NCBI RefSeq assembly: GCF_029105185.1
Contig: NZ_JAFMZK010000009.1
Coordinates: 123,890-187,889 of the forward strand
Reading direction: 5' to 3'
Source of the DNA: Aliiroseovarius sp. Z3
GTDB taxonomy: Bacteria > Pseudomonadota > Alphaproteobacteria > Rhodobacterales > Rhodobacteraceae
DNA length: 64,000 nt
Shown: in pieces, positions 18,758-27,992 of the stretch
How the letters are laid out: each line of letters begins with the position of its first letter
Position numbering within the stretch: the first letter of the stretch is position 1
Notes under the pieces: generated by a model
What the model saw: the letters and a program-made list of their open reading frames with translations, nothing else
Databases searched by the model: none
What the model was told of the DNA's origin: nothing
Made by a program: the position numbers and the translations under genes

Positions 18758-19900
18758 ATGGCCAGCGATAATGGCGGTCCCTGGGGCGGCGGTGGAAACC
18801 GTGGCGGCTCTGGTGGGCGTCCCCCCTCGAACGGTGGCGGCAACCGTGGCGGAAAAAATCAACCGCAAATGCCCGAGATTGATGAGCTGATGAAAAAAGG
18901 TCAGGAGCAGTTGCGTGTCCTGATGGGTGGTCGGGGCGACAAAGGCCGCAGCGGCGGAAATGGCGGTGGCACCGGCGGGCCGAGTTTCGGGCGCGGGTCG
19001 ATCCTGCTGGTTGCGTTGGTGGCGGTTGCGGTCTGGATCTTTGCCAGCTTCTATCGCGTGGACACGTCGGAACAATCCGTCGAGCTGCTGTTCGGCGAAC
19101 GCTATGGCGTGGGGCAGGAAGGTTTGAACTTTGCGCCCTGGCCGGTCGTCACCAGGGAAATCTATCCCGTGACGCGCGAGAACATCATCAATATCGGCGA
19201 TGGACCCAACGAGGGGCTGATGCTGACCGGGGACGAGAATATCGTCGATATCGACTATCAGGTGGTCTGGAACATCTCGGATCTTGAGAAATTCGTCTTT
19301 AACCTGGCCGACCCGGAAAATACCATTCGGGCCGTGTCTGAATCGGCGATGCGCGAGATTGTCGCGCGGTCGCGCCTGGCGCCGATCCTGACCTCGGATC
19401 GTGGGATCATCCAGCAGGATCTTGAGCAGTTGATCCAGACGACGCTGGACGCCTATCAGTCGGGCGTCAACATCGTTCGGGTGAACTTCGACCGGGCCGA
19501 CCCGCCCGAGGACGTGATCGACAGTTTCCGCGAGGTGCAGGCCGCCGAGCAGACCCGCGATACGCTGCAAAAACAAGCGGATGCCTATGCCAACCGCGTG
19601 GTCGCAGCGGCCCGGGGTGAAGCGGCACAGCTTCTTGAGGAAGCTGAAGGCTATCGCGCCCGCGTGGTGAATGAGGCCGAAGGTGAGGCCGCGCGCTTCA
19701 TCGCCGTCTATGACGAGTTCGCCAAGGCCCCCGACATCACGCGCAAGCGGCTCTATCTTGAAACGATCGAGAAGGTGATGCGCAGTGTCGACAAGGTGAT
19801 CCTTGACGAAGGTGTCAGTGGTGACAGCGGGATCGTCCCCTATCTGCCGCTGAATGAATTGACGCGCAAACCGGCGCAAACGGACGGGGGGGCGAACTGA
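18758..19900 (+). CDS. hflK: FtsH protease modulator HflK
   Basis: Membrane-anchored SPFH/prohibitin protein that, with HflC, forms a cage around the FtsH protease and tunes membrane-protein turnover. 380 residues: a glycine- and asparagine-rich cytoplasmic head (residues 1-75), one membrane helix (about 83-105), then a periplasmic SPFH domain (VDTSEQSVELLFGERYGVG), a helical region with Ala/Glu-rich heptads (QAAEQTRDTLQKQADAYANR, cut here), and a variable tail. Its TGA overlaps the hflC ATG. ATG at 18758 has AAGGA upstream. Confidence 0.95.
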   Translation: MASDNGGPWGGGGNRGGSGGRPPSNGGGNRGGKNQPQMPEIDELMKKGQEQLRVLMGGRGDKGRSGGNGGGTGGPSFGRGSILLVALVAVAVWIFASFYRVDTSEQSVELLFGERYGVGQEGLNFAPWPVVTREIYPVTRENIINIGDGPNEGLMLTGDENIVDIDYQVVWNISDLEKFVFNLADPENTIRAVSESAMREIVARSRLAPILTSDRGIIQQDLEQLIQTTLDAYQSGVNIVRVNFDRADPPEDVIDSFREVQAAEQTRDTLQKQADAYANRVVAAARGEAAQLLEEAEGYRARVVNEAEGEAARFIAVYDEFAKAPDITRKRLYLETIEKVMRSVDKVILDEGVSGDSGIVPYLPLNELTRKPAQTDGGAN

Positions 19901-20769
19901 TGAAACGCACTCAAATCATCCTTGTCGCGCTCGTCGCGTTGGTGTTCGGCGCCTTGCAGGCGGTCTATATCGTGGACGAACGCGAAACCGCTTTGCGACT
20001 TTTGTTTGGTGAAGTTCAGGCCGAGATCACCGACCCGGGTCTGTATTTCAAAATCCCGGTGTTCCACGAGATCGTCAAATATGACGGGCGGATCCTGCCC
20101 TTGGAAACCAGCAAGCTTGAAGTCACCCCGGCCGACAGTCGCCGGCTTGAGGTGGACGCGTTCGCCCGGTGGCGGATCGCCGATGCCCGACAGTTCCGCC
20201 GAGCCGTCGGCGCAAGTGCGATTGCCGGGGCTCAGCCGCGTCTTGAGCGGATCCTGAACGCGGAACTGCGCGAGGTTCTGGGTAAGGTGAATTCCGATGC
20301 GGTTCTGTCTGCTGACCGGGTTCTGTTGATGAACCAGATCCGCGATCAGGCCCGCACGCAGGCGGCGTCACTGGGGGTCGAGATCATCGACGTGCGCATC
20401 AAACGTGCCGATCTGCCCAAGCAGAACCTTGAAGCGACGTTTGAGCGGATGCGGGCCGAACGTCAGCGTCTGGCCGCCGACCAGATCGCCCGCGGTAACG
20501 AGGCCGCACAGCGTCTGCGAGCCACCGCCGACCGGACCGTGGTGGAAACGGTGTCCGAGGCGCGCAAACAGGCGCAGATCATTCGTGGTGAAGCCGATGC
20601 CCGCCGCAACGGGATTCTTGCCGATGCGCTGGGTCGGGACGCGGAATTCTATGCCTTCCTGCGGTCTCTGGAAGCCTATGAAAACTCGCTGGTGGGGGGC
20701 AACTCGTCCATGGTGCTGACGCCGGACAGCGAGTTTTTTGACTATCTGAAATCGGATACGGGCCGGTGA
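19900..20769 (+). CDS. hflC: FtsH protease modulator HflC
   Basis: Partner of HflK. 289 residues with an N-terminal membrane anchor (residues 5-24), then VDERETALRLLFGEV as the start of the SPFH domain, and a long helical part with MRAERQRLAADQIARG and GEADARRNGILADALGRD, typical of HflC. The start codon overlaps the hflK stop and its own stop overlaps the next start (GTGA), so hflK, hflC and DUF2065 are translated as one block. Confidence 0.95.
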   Translation: MKRTQIILVALVALVFGALQAVYIVDERETALRLLFGEVQAEITDPGLYFKIPVFHEIVKYDGRILPLETSKLEVTPADSRRLEVDAFARWRIADARQFRRAVGASAIAGAQPRLERILNAELREVLGKVNSDAVLSADRVLLMNQIRDQARTQAASLGVEIIDVRIKRADLPKQNLEATFERMRAERQRLAADQIARGNEAAQRLRATADRTVVETVSEARKQAQIIRGEADARRNGILADALGRDAEFYAFLRSLEAYENSLVGGNSSMVLTPDSEFFDYLKSDTGR

Positions 20770-20954
20770 TCTCGACTATAGTGTTCGGGATCGGGCTTGT
20801 GCTCGTGATCGAGGGGCTGGTGTTCGCACTGGCCCCTTCGCGTTTGGACGATCTGGTGGCGATGATGGCCGCGATGTCGCGTGATCAGCGCAGGCTAATC
20901 GGGCTTGTCGCGCTGGCGATTGGCGTTCTGTTGGTCTGGCTGTCGCGGGGCTGA
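20766..20954 (+). CDS. DUF2065 small membrane protein
   Basis: A 62-residue protein with two hydrophobic helices (residues 3-22 and 44-60) joined by LAPSRLDDLVAMMAAMSRDQRR, here broken at Ala-Ala. This matches DUF2065 (YjeT-like), which commonly follows hflKC in proteobacteria. The GTG start lies inside the hflC stop. Role unknown; the conserved linkage suggests a part in the HflKC-FtsH complex. Confidence 0.88.
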   Translation: MISTIVFGIGLVLVIEGLVFALAPSRLDDLVAMMAAMSRDQRRLIGLVALAIGVLLVWLSRG

Positions 20955-21068
20955 TCTGGTCCTGGCTACCCTTCGCGTTATGCGTGTCACTTCGTCCATT
21001 TCACATAATTTGCTTGCCATGGGGAGCAGGTCGTTTATCGCTGCCTCAGTTCTATAAAAAGCAGGCCC

Positions 21069-22103
21069 ATGAAACACACCCCAGACTTCCCGCAATCATC
21101 CGATGACGCAAAATCCGCGAGGGACTGGGTGAAAACCCTGGCCGCATACCGCGAGCCGAACCAGTGGCGCAGTGCGTTTGAACTTACGGTCAGCATCGTT
21201 CCGTTCGTTCTTTTGTGGGGGCTGGCATGGTGGTCAATGTCGATCAGTCTTTGGCTGACGTTTGCGATCTCGGTCTTCAACGCGCTGTTCCTGCTGCGCC
21301 TGTTCACCATTCAACATGATTGCGGTCACGGCGCGTTTTTCAAACAACGCGCGCTCAGCGATTGGGTGGGGCGGGTGATCGGCGTGCTGACCTTGACGCC
21401 CTATGCCGTCTGGCGGCGCACGCATTCGATCCACCACAGCTCGGCCGGCAATCTGGGCAAGCGTGGGATCGGGGATATCGTGACCCTGACGGTGGACGAA
21501 TACAACGCGCTGTCGCGGTTCGAACGCCTGAGGTATCGGCTGTATCGCAACCCGATCATTCTGTTCGGGTTTGGGCCGGGCTATCTGTTTCTTCTGCAAA
21601 ACCGCCTGCCGTTCGGTCTGATGAACAGTGCGCGATACTGGATCAGCGCGATGGGCACCAATCTGGCCATCCTCGCAGCGCTGGTCGCGATCTGGTATTT
21701 CGGCGGTTTCTCGGCCCTTCTGCTGATCTTTTTGCCCACCACCATTCTGGCGGCCACGGCTGGCATGTGGCTGTTCTATGTGCAGCATCAATTCGAAGAC
21801 ACGCATTGGAGCACCGAGGAAGACTGGCAATTGCATGACGCCGCCCTCGAGGGAAGCTCGCATTACATCATGCCGCCGGTGCTTCAATGGTTCAGCGCCA
21901 ATATCGGCATTCACCACGTGCATCACCTTTACAGCCGTATTCCCTTCTATCGCCTGACCGAAGTCTTGCGCGATCACGCGGAACTGGCGCAAGCCAACCG
22001 GATGACCATCGCGGAAAGCCTGTCTTGCGCGCGGCTGCATCTGTGGGACACGAACAGCAAGCAACTGCTTTCCTTTGCTCAGGCACGCGCGATTTACGGC
22101 TAG
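21069..22103 (+). CDS. Membrane fatty acid desaturase
   Basis: A 344-residue di-iron integral membrane desaturase. The three histidine boxes are present: HDCGH (about residue 83), HSIHH (about 120) and HHVHH (about 281). Hydrophobic pairs lie before box 1 and between boxes 2 and 3. The box spacing and the GNLGKRGIGDI segment are like bacterial acyl-lipid delta-12 or related desaturases, acting on membrane lipids with an electron donor not encoded here. It sits between the hflKC block and a DegP-type protease. Position specificity cannot be assigned from sequence. Confidence 0.88.
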   Translation: MKHTPDFPQSSDDAKSARDWVKTLAAYREPNQWRSAFELTVSIVPFVLLWGLAWWSMSISLWLTFAISVFNALFLLRLFTIQHDCGHGAFFKQRALSDWVGRVIGVLTLTPYAVWRRTHSIHHSSAGNLGKRGIGDIVTLTVDEYNALSRFERLRYRLYRNPIILFGFGPGYLFLLQNRLPFGLMNSARYWISAMGTNLAILAALVAIWYFGGFSALLLIFLPTTILAATAGMWLFYVQHQFEDTHWSTEEDWQLHDAALEGSSHYIMPPVLQWFSANIGIHHVHHLYSRIPFYRLTEVLRDHAELAQANRMTIAESLSCARLHLWDTNSKQLLSFAQARAIYG

Positions 22104-22159
22104 GTTCGGCGTGGGGCGCCATTTGGGCGCTCTTTCGCTTGTCACGCGGCATTACAGGC

Positions 22160-22177
22160 GTTCACATGGCGGTGAAC
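22160..22177. promoter_or_regulatory. Inverted repeat upstream of the DegP-type protease
   Basis: GTTCAC (22160-22165) and GTGAAC (22172-22177) are a perfect 6-6-6 inverted repeat about 100 bases before the protease start. GAACTT occurs twice just downstream (from 22174 and 22187), a spacing that could suit a stress-type promoter or operator. The regulator is unknown. Confidence 0.3.
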
Positions 22178-22274
22178 TTAATTCAGGAACTTTGCGTTGC
22201 GCTTTAGACTGCCTATCTAGAGACTATTCATCAACGGGCCGAGGCCCGAAACTGTTTCTTGAAAGGAGAGAGGT

Positions 22275-23768
22275 GTGAAAGTGCAGGCAATTTCCCCCGA
22301 CCAAATTCAATTGCGGGGCGTGCGCGCTTTTGTCGGGCTGATCATGGCCTTGGCTGTGATCCTTGCAACGGGCATGCGCGCCGAAGCGCGTGGCGCGCCC
22401 GACAGCTTTGCTGATCTGGCCGAACAAGTTAGCCCGGCGGTGGTGAACATCACCACATCAACCATTGTTGCGCAACGAACCGGCAATCAACCGATGATCC
22501 CCGAAGGCAGCCCGTTCGAAGATTTCTTCCGCGACTTCCTGGATCGCAACCAGCCCGGCGGGCCGAACGGCAATGACAACGCGCCGCGCCAGCGCCGCAG
22601 CCAGGCTCTGGGCTCGGGCTTCGTGATCTCTGAAGACGGGTTCATCGTGACCAACAACCACGTCATCGAAGGCGCCGACGAGATTCTGATCGAGTTCTTC
22701 AACGGCGGCGGTGAGCTGCCCGCCAAGGTGATCGGCACCGACCCCAATACCGATATTGCGGTCCTGAAGGTCGAAAGCGACAAGCCGCTGCCCTTCGTCA
22801 CTTTTGGCGACAGCGACATCATGCGCGTTGGGGACTGGGTGATGGCAGTTGGCAACCCGCTGGGGCAGGGCTTCTCGGTTTCTGCCGGGATCGTGTCGCA
22901 GCGCAACCGCGAACTGTCGGGTGCCTATGACGACTACATCCAGACCGACGCGGCGATCAACCGGGGCAACTCGGGTGGACCGCTGTTCAATATGGATGGC
23001 GAAGTGGTCGGCGTGAACACCGCGATCCTCAGCCCCAATGGCGGCTCGATCGGGATCGGGTTCGCGATGTCGTCGGCGGTCGTGAAGCGTGTCGTAGACC
23101 AGCTGAAAGAGTTCGGTGAAACCCGCCGTGGCTGGCTGGGCGTGCGCATTCAGGACATCACGGATGATATCGCCGAGGCGCTGGGACTTGAAAGCACCAA
23201 TGGCGCGTTGATCACGGATGTGCCGGACGGCCCTGCCAAGGATGCGGGCATTCTGCCCAATGACATCATCCTGTCCTTCGATGGCACCGACGTGACGGAC
23301 ACCCGCGAGCTTGTGCGCATTGTTGGCAATGCGCCAGTTGGCAAGGCCGTGCGCGTGGTCATCCTGCGGGAAGGTCAGACCGAGACGCTGAAAATCACGC
23401 TTGGACGCCGTGAAGATGCCAACGCCACGCCGGGGGATGCCCCCAGCGATGACGCGCCCGAGGCACCTGCGGAAGGCAAGGTGTTGGGAATGTCCCTGGG
23501 TGAATTGGACGATACACGCCGTGAAGACCTTGGATTGCCACCAGCAGCTGAAGGGCTGGTCGTTCTTGATATTGATGAGGACAGCGAGGCCTTTGAAAAA
23601 GGGATCCGTGCAGGTGACGTCGTGGCCGAAGCGGGGCAAGAAGCCGTCAATTCGATCGCTGCGCTGGAAGCACGGCTGGACGCCGCCAAGGATGGTGGCC
23701 GCAAGTCGGTGCTGCTTTTGGTGCGGCGTGATGACAACCCTCGGTTCGTCGCATTGTCGCTGGAGTAA
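22275..23768 (+). CDS. Do-family periplasmic serine protease (DegP/DegQ-like)
   Basis: Periplasmic protease and chaperone for misfolded envelope proteins. 497 residues: a signal or anchor segment near residues 17-37, a trypsin-like domain with catalytic His129 (NNHVIEG), Asp160 (NTDIAVLKV) and Ser233 (RGNSGGPL), then two PDZ domains (about 280-375 and 400-495) separated by an acidic-alanine linker. GTG at 22275 is supported by AAGGAG six bases upstream. Located after hflKC and the desaturase, it adds periplasmic quality control to the FtsH side. A strong terminator follows. Confidence 0.95.
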   Translation: MKVQAISPDQIQLRGVRAFVGLIMALAVILATGMRAEARGAPDSFADLAEQVSPAVVNITTSTIVAQRTGNQPMIPEGSPFEDFFRDFLDRNQPGGPNGNDNAPRQRRSQALGSGFVISEDGFIVTNNHVIEGADEILIEFFNGGGELPAKVIGTDPNTDIAVLKVESDKPLPFVTFGDSDIMRVGDWVMAVGNPLGQGFSVSAGIVSQRNRELSGAYDDYIQTDAAINRGNSGGPLFNMDGEVVGVNTAILSPNGGSIGIGFAMSSAVVKRVVDQLKEFGETRRGWLGVRIQDITDDIAEALGLESTNGALITDVPDGPAKDAGILPNDIILSFDGTDVTDTRELVRIVGNAPVGKAVRVVILREGQTETLKITLGRREDANATPGDAPSDDAPEAPAEGKVLGMSLGELDDTRREDLGLPPAAEGLVVLDIDEDSEAFEKGIRAGDVVAEAGQEAVNSIAALEARLDAAKDGGRKSVLLLVRRDDNPRFVALSLE

Positions 23769-23816
23769 ACAGCCCAAAAAGAAAACCCCGCACGGCGCTG
23801 GCCGGGCGGGGCGTGA

Positions 23817-23845
23817 AGCCCGCGCCGAACAGGCGCGGGCTTTTT
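23817..23845 (+). terminator. Intrinsic terminator of the DegP-type gene
   Basis: AGCCCGCGCC (23817-23826) and GGCGCGGGCT (23832-23841) form a perfect 10-bp stem with loop GAACA, followed by a T run (23841-23845). It ends 13 bases before the stop of the convergent DUF1127 gene. Confidence 0.9.
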
Positions 23846-23858
23846 GGTGGTGGCGTTG

Positions 23859-24056
23859 TTACAGCTTGGAAATGTCGCCGCGGCACAGCCCGATATCGTC
23901 AAGCTCGCGGTCGGTCAGTTTTGCCAGTGCGTTCCGGGTCATGCGCACGTCATTCCATGCAGAGACGGAAGCAACGATGTTGCGGACCACAGCGGACAAA
24001 CGGCCGCCGAAGGACGCACCGTTAACAGGGATGTATGTCGTTTCGAAAGCAGCCAT
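23859..24056 (-). CDS. DUF1127 small basic protein (YjiS-like)
   Basis: A 65-residue protein ending TDRELDDIGLCRGDI plus five residues, the hallmark of DUF1127. These short Arg-containing proteins are abundant in alphaproteobacteria; some bind RNA or affect phosphate and carbon physiology. ATG at 24056 has AAGGA seven bases upstream; a longer in-frame start at 24113 is less likely because it lacks a ribosome site. Convergent with the DegP-type gene. Confidence 0.85.
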   Translation of the reverse strand: MAAFETTYIPVNGASFGGRLSAVVRNIVASVSAWNDVRMTRNALAKLTDRELDDIGLCRGDISKL

Positions 24057-24428
24057 TTTTCTGATCCTTCTCGGTTTGATGACGGCAATTAACGTGTGTG
24101 TGTTGAGCTGCATCTAGGTCCGATTTTTCGGGTCGGCAAGATCACAAATTGCATGACTCATATGCGTTTACTGCAACTGGTCGCAATCGTGATGCTCGAT
24201 GTCGAAAACAGGCTGAGACTGACGTTTGGCGACCCGCGACATTCTGTCCAAAGGCGTGATATGTGGCGCGAAAGCCTCAGTTTCCGCGCGGTGCTTGTCA
24301 ACGGAAGGAATCACCGAGGACGCAATTGCGTCTGGTGCGTGTTCTCGTTTCGTGCTAGTTCAGTGCGCAACAAGAGCGCCGCACGAACGAGCGAGCGACC
24401 AGTCAGAGCAGACAGGGCAGGATAAGGC
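24057..24428. other. 372-base divergent gap between the DUF1127 gene and ruvC
   Basis: No credible gene here. It should hold promoters for both neighbours. Seen in it: a (GT)n-like tract near 24093-24104, a perfect 14-bp palindrome GACGCAATTGCGTC (24319-24332), and a near-consensus LexA box just before ruvC. Confidence 0.6.
24341..24355 (+). promoter_or_regulatory. Candidate LexA box upstream of ruvCAB
   Basis: GTTC-N7-GTGC (24341-24344, 24352-24355) is one base off the alphaproteobacterial LexA site GTTC-N7-GTTC and lies 74 bases before ruvC. Holliday-junction genes are SOS-controlled in several alphaproteobacteria, so the position makes sense. One mismatch in eight fixed bases leaves real doubt. 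Confidence 0.4.
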
Positions 24429-24935
24429 ATGCGCGTAATTGGCATTGATCCGGGGCTTCGAAACCTTGGCTGGGGCGTGATTGACACGGATGGCACGCGG
24501 ATGTCGCATGTGGCCAATGGGATATGTCATTCGCGCACCGGTGATCTGGCAGCGCGATTGTTGTCGCTATATGACCAATTGTCCGAGGTTCTGGCCGCGC
24601 ACGCCCCCGAAACCGCCGCCGTGGAACAGACCTTCGTCAACAAGGACGCCGTTGCCACCCTGAAGCTGGGGCAGGCGCGGGGGATCGCCTTGCTGGCGCC
24701 CGCGAAAGCCGGGTTGCCCATCGGGGAATACGCGCCCAATGCGGTCAAGAAAGCCGTTGTCGGGGTCGGACATGCCGACAAGGTGCAGGTGGAGCATATG
24801 GTCAAGATGCAACTGCCGGGCGTGAAGATCACAGGGGCTGACGCCGCAGACGCGCTGGCGATCGCAATCTGCCATGCCTTTCACGCCCAGAATGCAGGGC
24901 GGTTGGATGCGGCGCTTAGAAAGGCATCGGCATGA
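24429..24935 (+). CDS. ruvC: Crossover junction endodeoxyribonuclease RuvC
   Basis: Cuts Holliday junctions during recombinational repair. 168 residues. Catalytic acids of the RNase H-like fold are in IGIDPGL (Asp7), AVEQTF (Glu) and [12 protein letters not shown] (two Asp). Length is normal. It starts a ruvC-ruvA-ruvB operon; its stop overlaps the ruvA start (ATGA). Confidence 0.97.
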   Translation: MRVIGIDPGLRNLGWGVIDTDGTRMSHVANGICHSRTGDLAARLLSLYDQLSEVLAAHAPETAAVEQTFVNKDAVATLKLGQARGIALLAPAKAGLPIGEYAPNAVKKAVVGVGHADKVQVEHMVKMQLPGVKITGADAADALAIAICHAFHAQNAGRLDAALRKASA

Positions 24936-25609
24936 TCGGGAAAATCGCGGGGCGTCTTGATTATCGCGCTGAAGATCACGTTCTGATCGACGTGCGCGGG
25001 GTGGGCTATCTGGTTTATGTCTCGGATCGCACGATGGCCAGCTTGCCCGGCCCGGGTGAGGCCGTTGCACTGTACACCGAGCTTCTGGTGCGCGAGGATA
25101 ATCTGCAACTCTTTGGCTTCACAACTCTTGTCGAAAAAGAATGGCATCGGTTGTTGACCAGCGTTCAGGGCATCGGCGCGAAAGCCTCGATGTCGATCCT
25201 AAGCACGCTTGGCCCGGATGGGGTCAGCCGCGCCATTGCGCTGGGTGACTGGAACGCGGTGAAGGCCGCAAAGGGGCTTGGCCCCAAAACGGCGCAGCGC
25301 GTGGTCAACGAGTTGAAAGACAAGGCGGCTTCGGTGATGGCGCTGTCGGGGCAAACCAAAGCAGCGTCGGTGGACTCCGTGCCGGATGACGTCGTTATTG
25401 AACCGACAGCACCAGCCGCGCCCGCCGCCGCACCGGTGCCAACTGGCAATGCCGCGGCGCAATCCGAAGCGCTGTCAGCCCTGACCAATCTGGGCTATGC
25501 GCCCGGTGAAGCCGCATCTGCCGTCGCGCAGGCGCTTGGCGATGACGCGGGGCTGGACACGTCCGGCCTGATCCGCGCCGCGTTGAAACTTCTTGCGCCG
25601 AAAGGGTAG
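24932..25609 (+). CDS. ruvA: Holliday junction branch migration protein RuvA
   Basis: Tetrameric junction-binding subunit of the RuvAB motor. 225 residues, somewhat longer than the usual 190-205. N-terminal OB fold ([20 protein letters not shown]), two helix-hairpin-helix motifs ([13 protein letters not shown] and [12 protein letters not shown]), then a linker lengthened by an Ala/Pro-rich stretch around residue 165-175, and the C-terminal RuvB-contacting domain ([12 protein letters not shown]). The start overlaps ruvC by four bases. Confidence 0.97.
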   Translation: MIGKIAGRLDYRAEDHVLIDVRGVGYLVYVSDRTMASLPGPGEAVALYTELLVREDNLQLFGFTTLVEKEWHRLLTSVQGIGAKASMSILSTLGPDGVSRAIALGDWNAVKAAKGLGPKTAQRVVNELKDKAASVMALSGQTKAASVDSVPDDVVIEPTAPAAPAAAPVPTGNAAAQSEALSALTNLGYAPGEAASAVAQALGDDAGLDTSGLIRAALKLLAPKG

Positions 25610-25626
25610 GGGGCTAGAAAGAACTC

Positions 25627-26706
25627 ATGACCGCCTCTGACCCCCTGAATACCCCCCTGAACACGCCGGACCCGACGCTGCGTGCCACTCCGCGACCCGA
25701 AGACGCGGTCGAGGCAGACCGCGCCCTGCGCCCGCAAACGCTGGGCGATTTCATCGGTCAGGCCGAAGCGCGGGCGAACCTGCGCATTTTCATCGAAAGC
25801 GCGCGCAAACGCGGCGAGGCGATGGACCACGTGCTGTTCCACGGCCCGCCGGGACTGGGCAAGACCACGCTGGCACAGATCATGGCGCGCGAACTGGGCG
25901 TGAATTTCCGCATGACTTCTGGCCCTGTTCTGGCCAAGGCGGGTGATCTTGCGGCGATCCTGACCAATCTGGAAGCCAATGACGTGTTGTTCATCGACGA
26001 GATTCACAGGCTCAATCCAGTGGTCGAGGAAGTGCTCTATCCCGCGCTGGAAGATTTCGAGCTGGACCTTGTGATCGGCGAAGGGCCGGCCGCGCGGACC
26101 GTGCGGATCGAGTTGCAGCCTTTTACGCTGGTCGGTGCCACAACGCGTCTGGGGTTGTTGACCACGCCCTTGCGCGACCGCTTCGGCATTCCGGTGCGGC
26201 TGCAATTCTACTCGGTCGATGAGCTGCACGAAATTGTCACCCGCAACGCGGTCAAGCTGGGTGCCCCGGCGGACGAGGATGGCGCGCGCGAGATTGCGCG
26301 CCGCGCCCGTGGCACCCCCCGGATTGCCGGGCGATTGTTGCGCCGGGTGGTTGATTTCGCCGTGGTCGAGGGTGACGGGCGCATCACGCGTGATCTGGCC
26401 GATAACGCCCTGACGCGGCTTGGCGTCGATCATCTGGGGCTGGATGGGGCCGACCGGCGCTATCTGGGTCTGATGGCGGAACATTATGGGGGCGGTCCCG
26501 TTGGGATCGAAACCCTGTCGGCGGCCCTGTCCGAAAGCCGTGACGCGCTGGAAGAGGTGATCGAGCCGTTCTTGTTGCAACAAGGCTTGATTCAGCGCAC
26601 TCCGCGCGGACGGATGCTGGGCCAGATCGCATGGCGCCATCTGGGCCTGACCGCGCCTGCACCGCCGTCCCGTGGCGACGGGCAAGGGCAGCTTTTCGAC
26701 GGTTGA
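25627..26706 (+). CDS. ruvB: Holliday junction branch migration ATPase RuvB
   Basis: AAA+ hexameric motor that drives branch migration with RuvA. 359 residues; the first 20 or so (rich in Pro, Thr and Asp) are an extension over the typical 335-345. Walker [10 protein letters not shown], Walker B FIDEIHRL, sensor and arginine-finger region [11 protein letters not shown], and the C-terminal winged helix ending IQRTPRGR with AWRHLGL. Ends the ruv operon; an unknown gene follows after 56 bases. Confidence 0.97.
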   Translation: MTASDPLNTPLNTPDPTLRATPRPEDAVEADRALRPQTLGDFIGQAEARANLRIFIESARKRGEAMDHVLFHGPPGLGKTTLAQIMARELGVNFRMTSGPVLAKAGDLAAILTNLEANDVLFIDEIHRLNPVVEEVLYPALEDFELDLVIGEGPAARTVRIELQPFTLVGATTRLGLLTTPLRDRFGIPVRLQFYSVDELHEIVTRNAVKLGAPADEDGAREIARRARGTPRIAGRLLRRVVDFAVVEGDGRITRDLADNALTRLGVDHLGLDGADRRYLGLMAEHYGGGPVGIETLSAALSESRDALEEVIEPFLLQQGLIQRTPRGRMLGQIAWRHLGLTAPAPPSRGDGQGQLFDG

Positions 26707-26762
26707 CCCTTGAAACGCGCGTCCTTTTGCGGGACATCACGGCCCAGATCAGGAGACGCCAG

Positions 26763-27425
26763 ATGACCGCCCCGCTTATGACCCCGGAAGATGTAACCGC
26801 ACATTTCACCCGCGCGAATGGTGATTTCACCTTCGCCCGATGGGGTCGCCCCATCGTGCCGGTGGTGTTTGGTGTGGACGATGCCACACTTGAGGTCGTG
26901 AAAGGCGCGATCGAAGCGGTGGTAACACTGGCCGGACACAAGATGGCCGAAACCGATCCCGAGCTTGGTGCCAACCTGATGGTGTTCTTTTTCCGCGACT
27001 GGGACGAGCTTCTGGACGTGCCCAAACTGGGCGAGATGATCCCCGATCTCGCGCCGCTGGTCGCGCGCCTGAAAGCAGCAGGGGCCACGAATTACCGTGC
27101 TTTCCGCTTTGACGATCAGAACGCCATTCAGGCCTGCTTTACCTTCGTCTGCATGCAAGGCGCGATGGTTGATCAACCCGCCGAAACGATTGCCCTGACG
27201 CAGGCTGTTCAGGCGATGTTACTGTGGAGCGACACGGCATTCTCGGCCAAAAGCCCGCTGGCGCTGCTGCCTGAGGGTCAGACCATCCTGCGCCCGGAAA
27301 TCGCCGGGCTGATCTCGGCGGCTTATGATCCGATGTTGCCGGTGGCAGCAGATGATGCGTCCCACGCGCTCAGGCTTTTTGCGCGGATGCAGGTGCGTGT
27401 GGCACCAGATCAGACGCCACACTGA
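26763..27425 (+). CDS. Conserved-looking protein of unknown function after ruvB
   Basis: 220 residues from ATG 26763, chosen for AGGAG seven bases upstream. No signal peptide or membrane segment. Segments such as RPIVPVVFGVDDATLEVV, LMVFFFRDWDEL and FRFDDQNAIQACFTFVCMQG suggest an alpha/beta cytosolic fold. No catalytic motif recognised. The stop abuts the start of thpR, so the two are likely co-translated. Possible annotation elsewhere is simply hypothetical; I do not assign a function. Confidence 0.7.
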   Translation: MTAPLMTPEDVTAHFTRANGDFTFARWGRPIVPVVFGVDDATLEVVKGAIEAVVTLAGHKMAETDPELGANLMVFFFRDWDELLDVPKLGEMIPDLAPLVARLKAAGATNYRAFRFDDQNAIQACFTFVCMQGAMVDQPAETIALTQAVQAMLLWSDTAFSAKSPLALLPEGQTILRPEIAGLISAAYDPMLPVAADDASHALRLFARMQVRVAPDQTPH

Positions 27426-27962
27426 ATGCGTTGCTTTCTGGCCCTTCCCTTGCCGGAAGACCTGGCAATGCAGCTTGCTGGCTTTGCCGGACGGCTCAGG
27501 GTCGGGCGCGCGCTGCCGGAAGAAAACATGCACCTCACGCTGGCCTTTCTGGATGATCAACCCCTCGACGTGCTGGAGGATCTGAACGCAGAGCTTGAGA
27601 TGCTGCGCGCCCCGCCCGTATCCGTCGATTTGGCCGGTTTGGAGACGATGGGCGGGGCCGCGCCCTCGGTGTTGGCGATCAACGCCATTGGGGCAGACGG
27701 GTTGCACAAGCAAATCAAACAAGTCGTGCGCCATGCTGGAATCACGCTGCCTCATCGGCGGTTTCGCGGTCACGTGACACTGGCCCGATTGCCGCGCGCG
27801 CCCACACAGGACGATTTGTCAGTCCTTGGCCGCGCGTTGCAAACCCACGGTGCGATCCGATATCCGTCCGTCACGCTGGACACCCTGTCGCTTTATCGGT
27901 CTGACCTGCGTCCTGACGGCGCGCGCTATGAGCGGTTGGCAGACTATCCCCTTCGCGGCTAG
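27426..27962 (+). CDS. thpR: RNA 2',3'-cyclic phosphodiesterase (2H family)
   Basis: Hydrolyses 2',3'-cyclic phosphate ends of RNA to 2'-phosphate. 178 residues with the two catalytic tetrapeptides of the 2H superfamily, HLTL (His36) and HVTL (His116), and the N-terminal RCFLALPLP strand typical of ThpR (formerly LigT). Starts immediately after the stop of the unknown gene. A housekeeping or tRNA-related role is likely. Confidence 0.9.
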   Translation: MRCFLALPLPEDLAMQLAGFAGRLRVGRALPEENMHLTLAFLDDQPLDVLEDLNAELEMLRAPPVSVDLAGLETMGGAAPSVLAINAIGADGLHKQIKQVVRHAGITLPHRRFRGHVTLARLPRAPTQDDLSVLGRALQTHGAIRYPSVTLDTLSLYRSDLRPDGARYERLADYPLRG

Positions 27963-27992
27963 GGTCGGGGCGAGCAGCAGAGCGAGGCCCCC

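Noticed and set aside
22458..23777. 439-codon minus-strand frame
   Set aside because: Antisense to the DegP-type protease with intact catalytic triad; composition rich in Arg, His and Asp without a domain.
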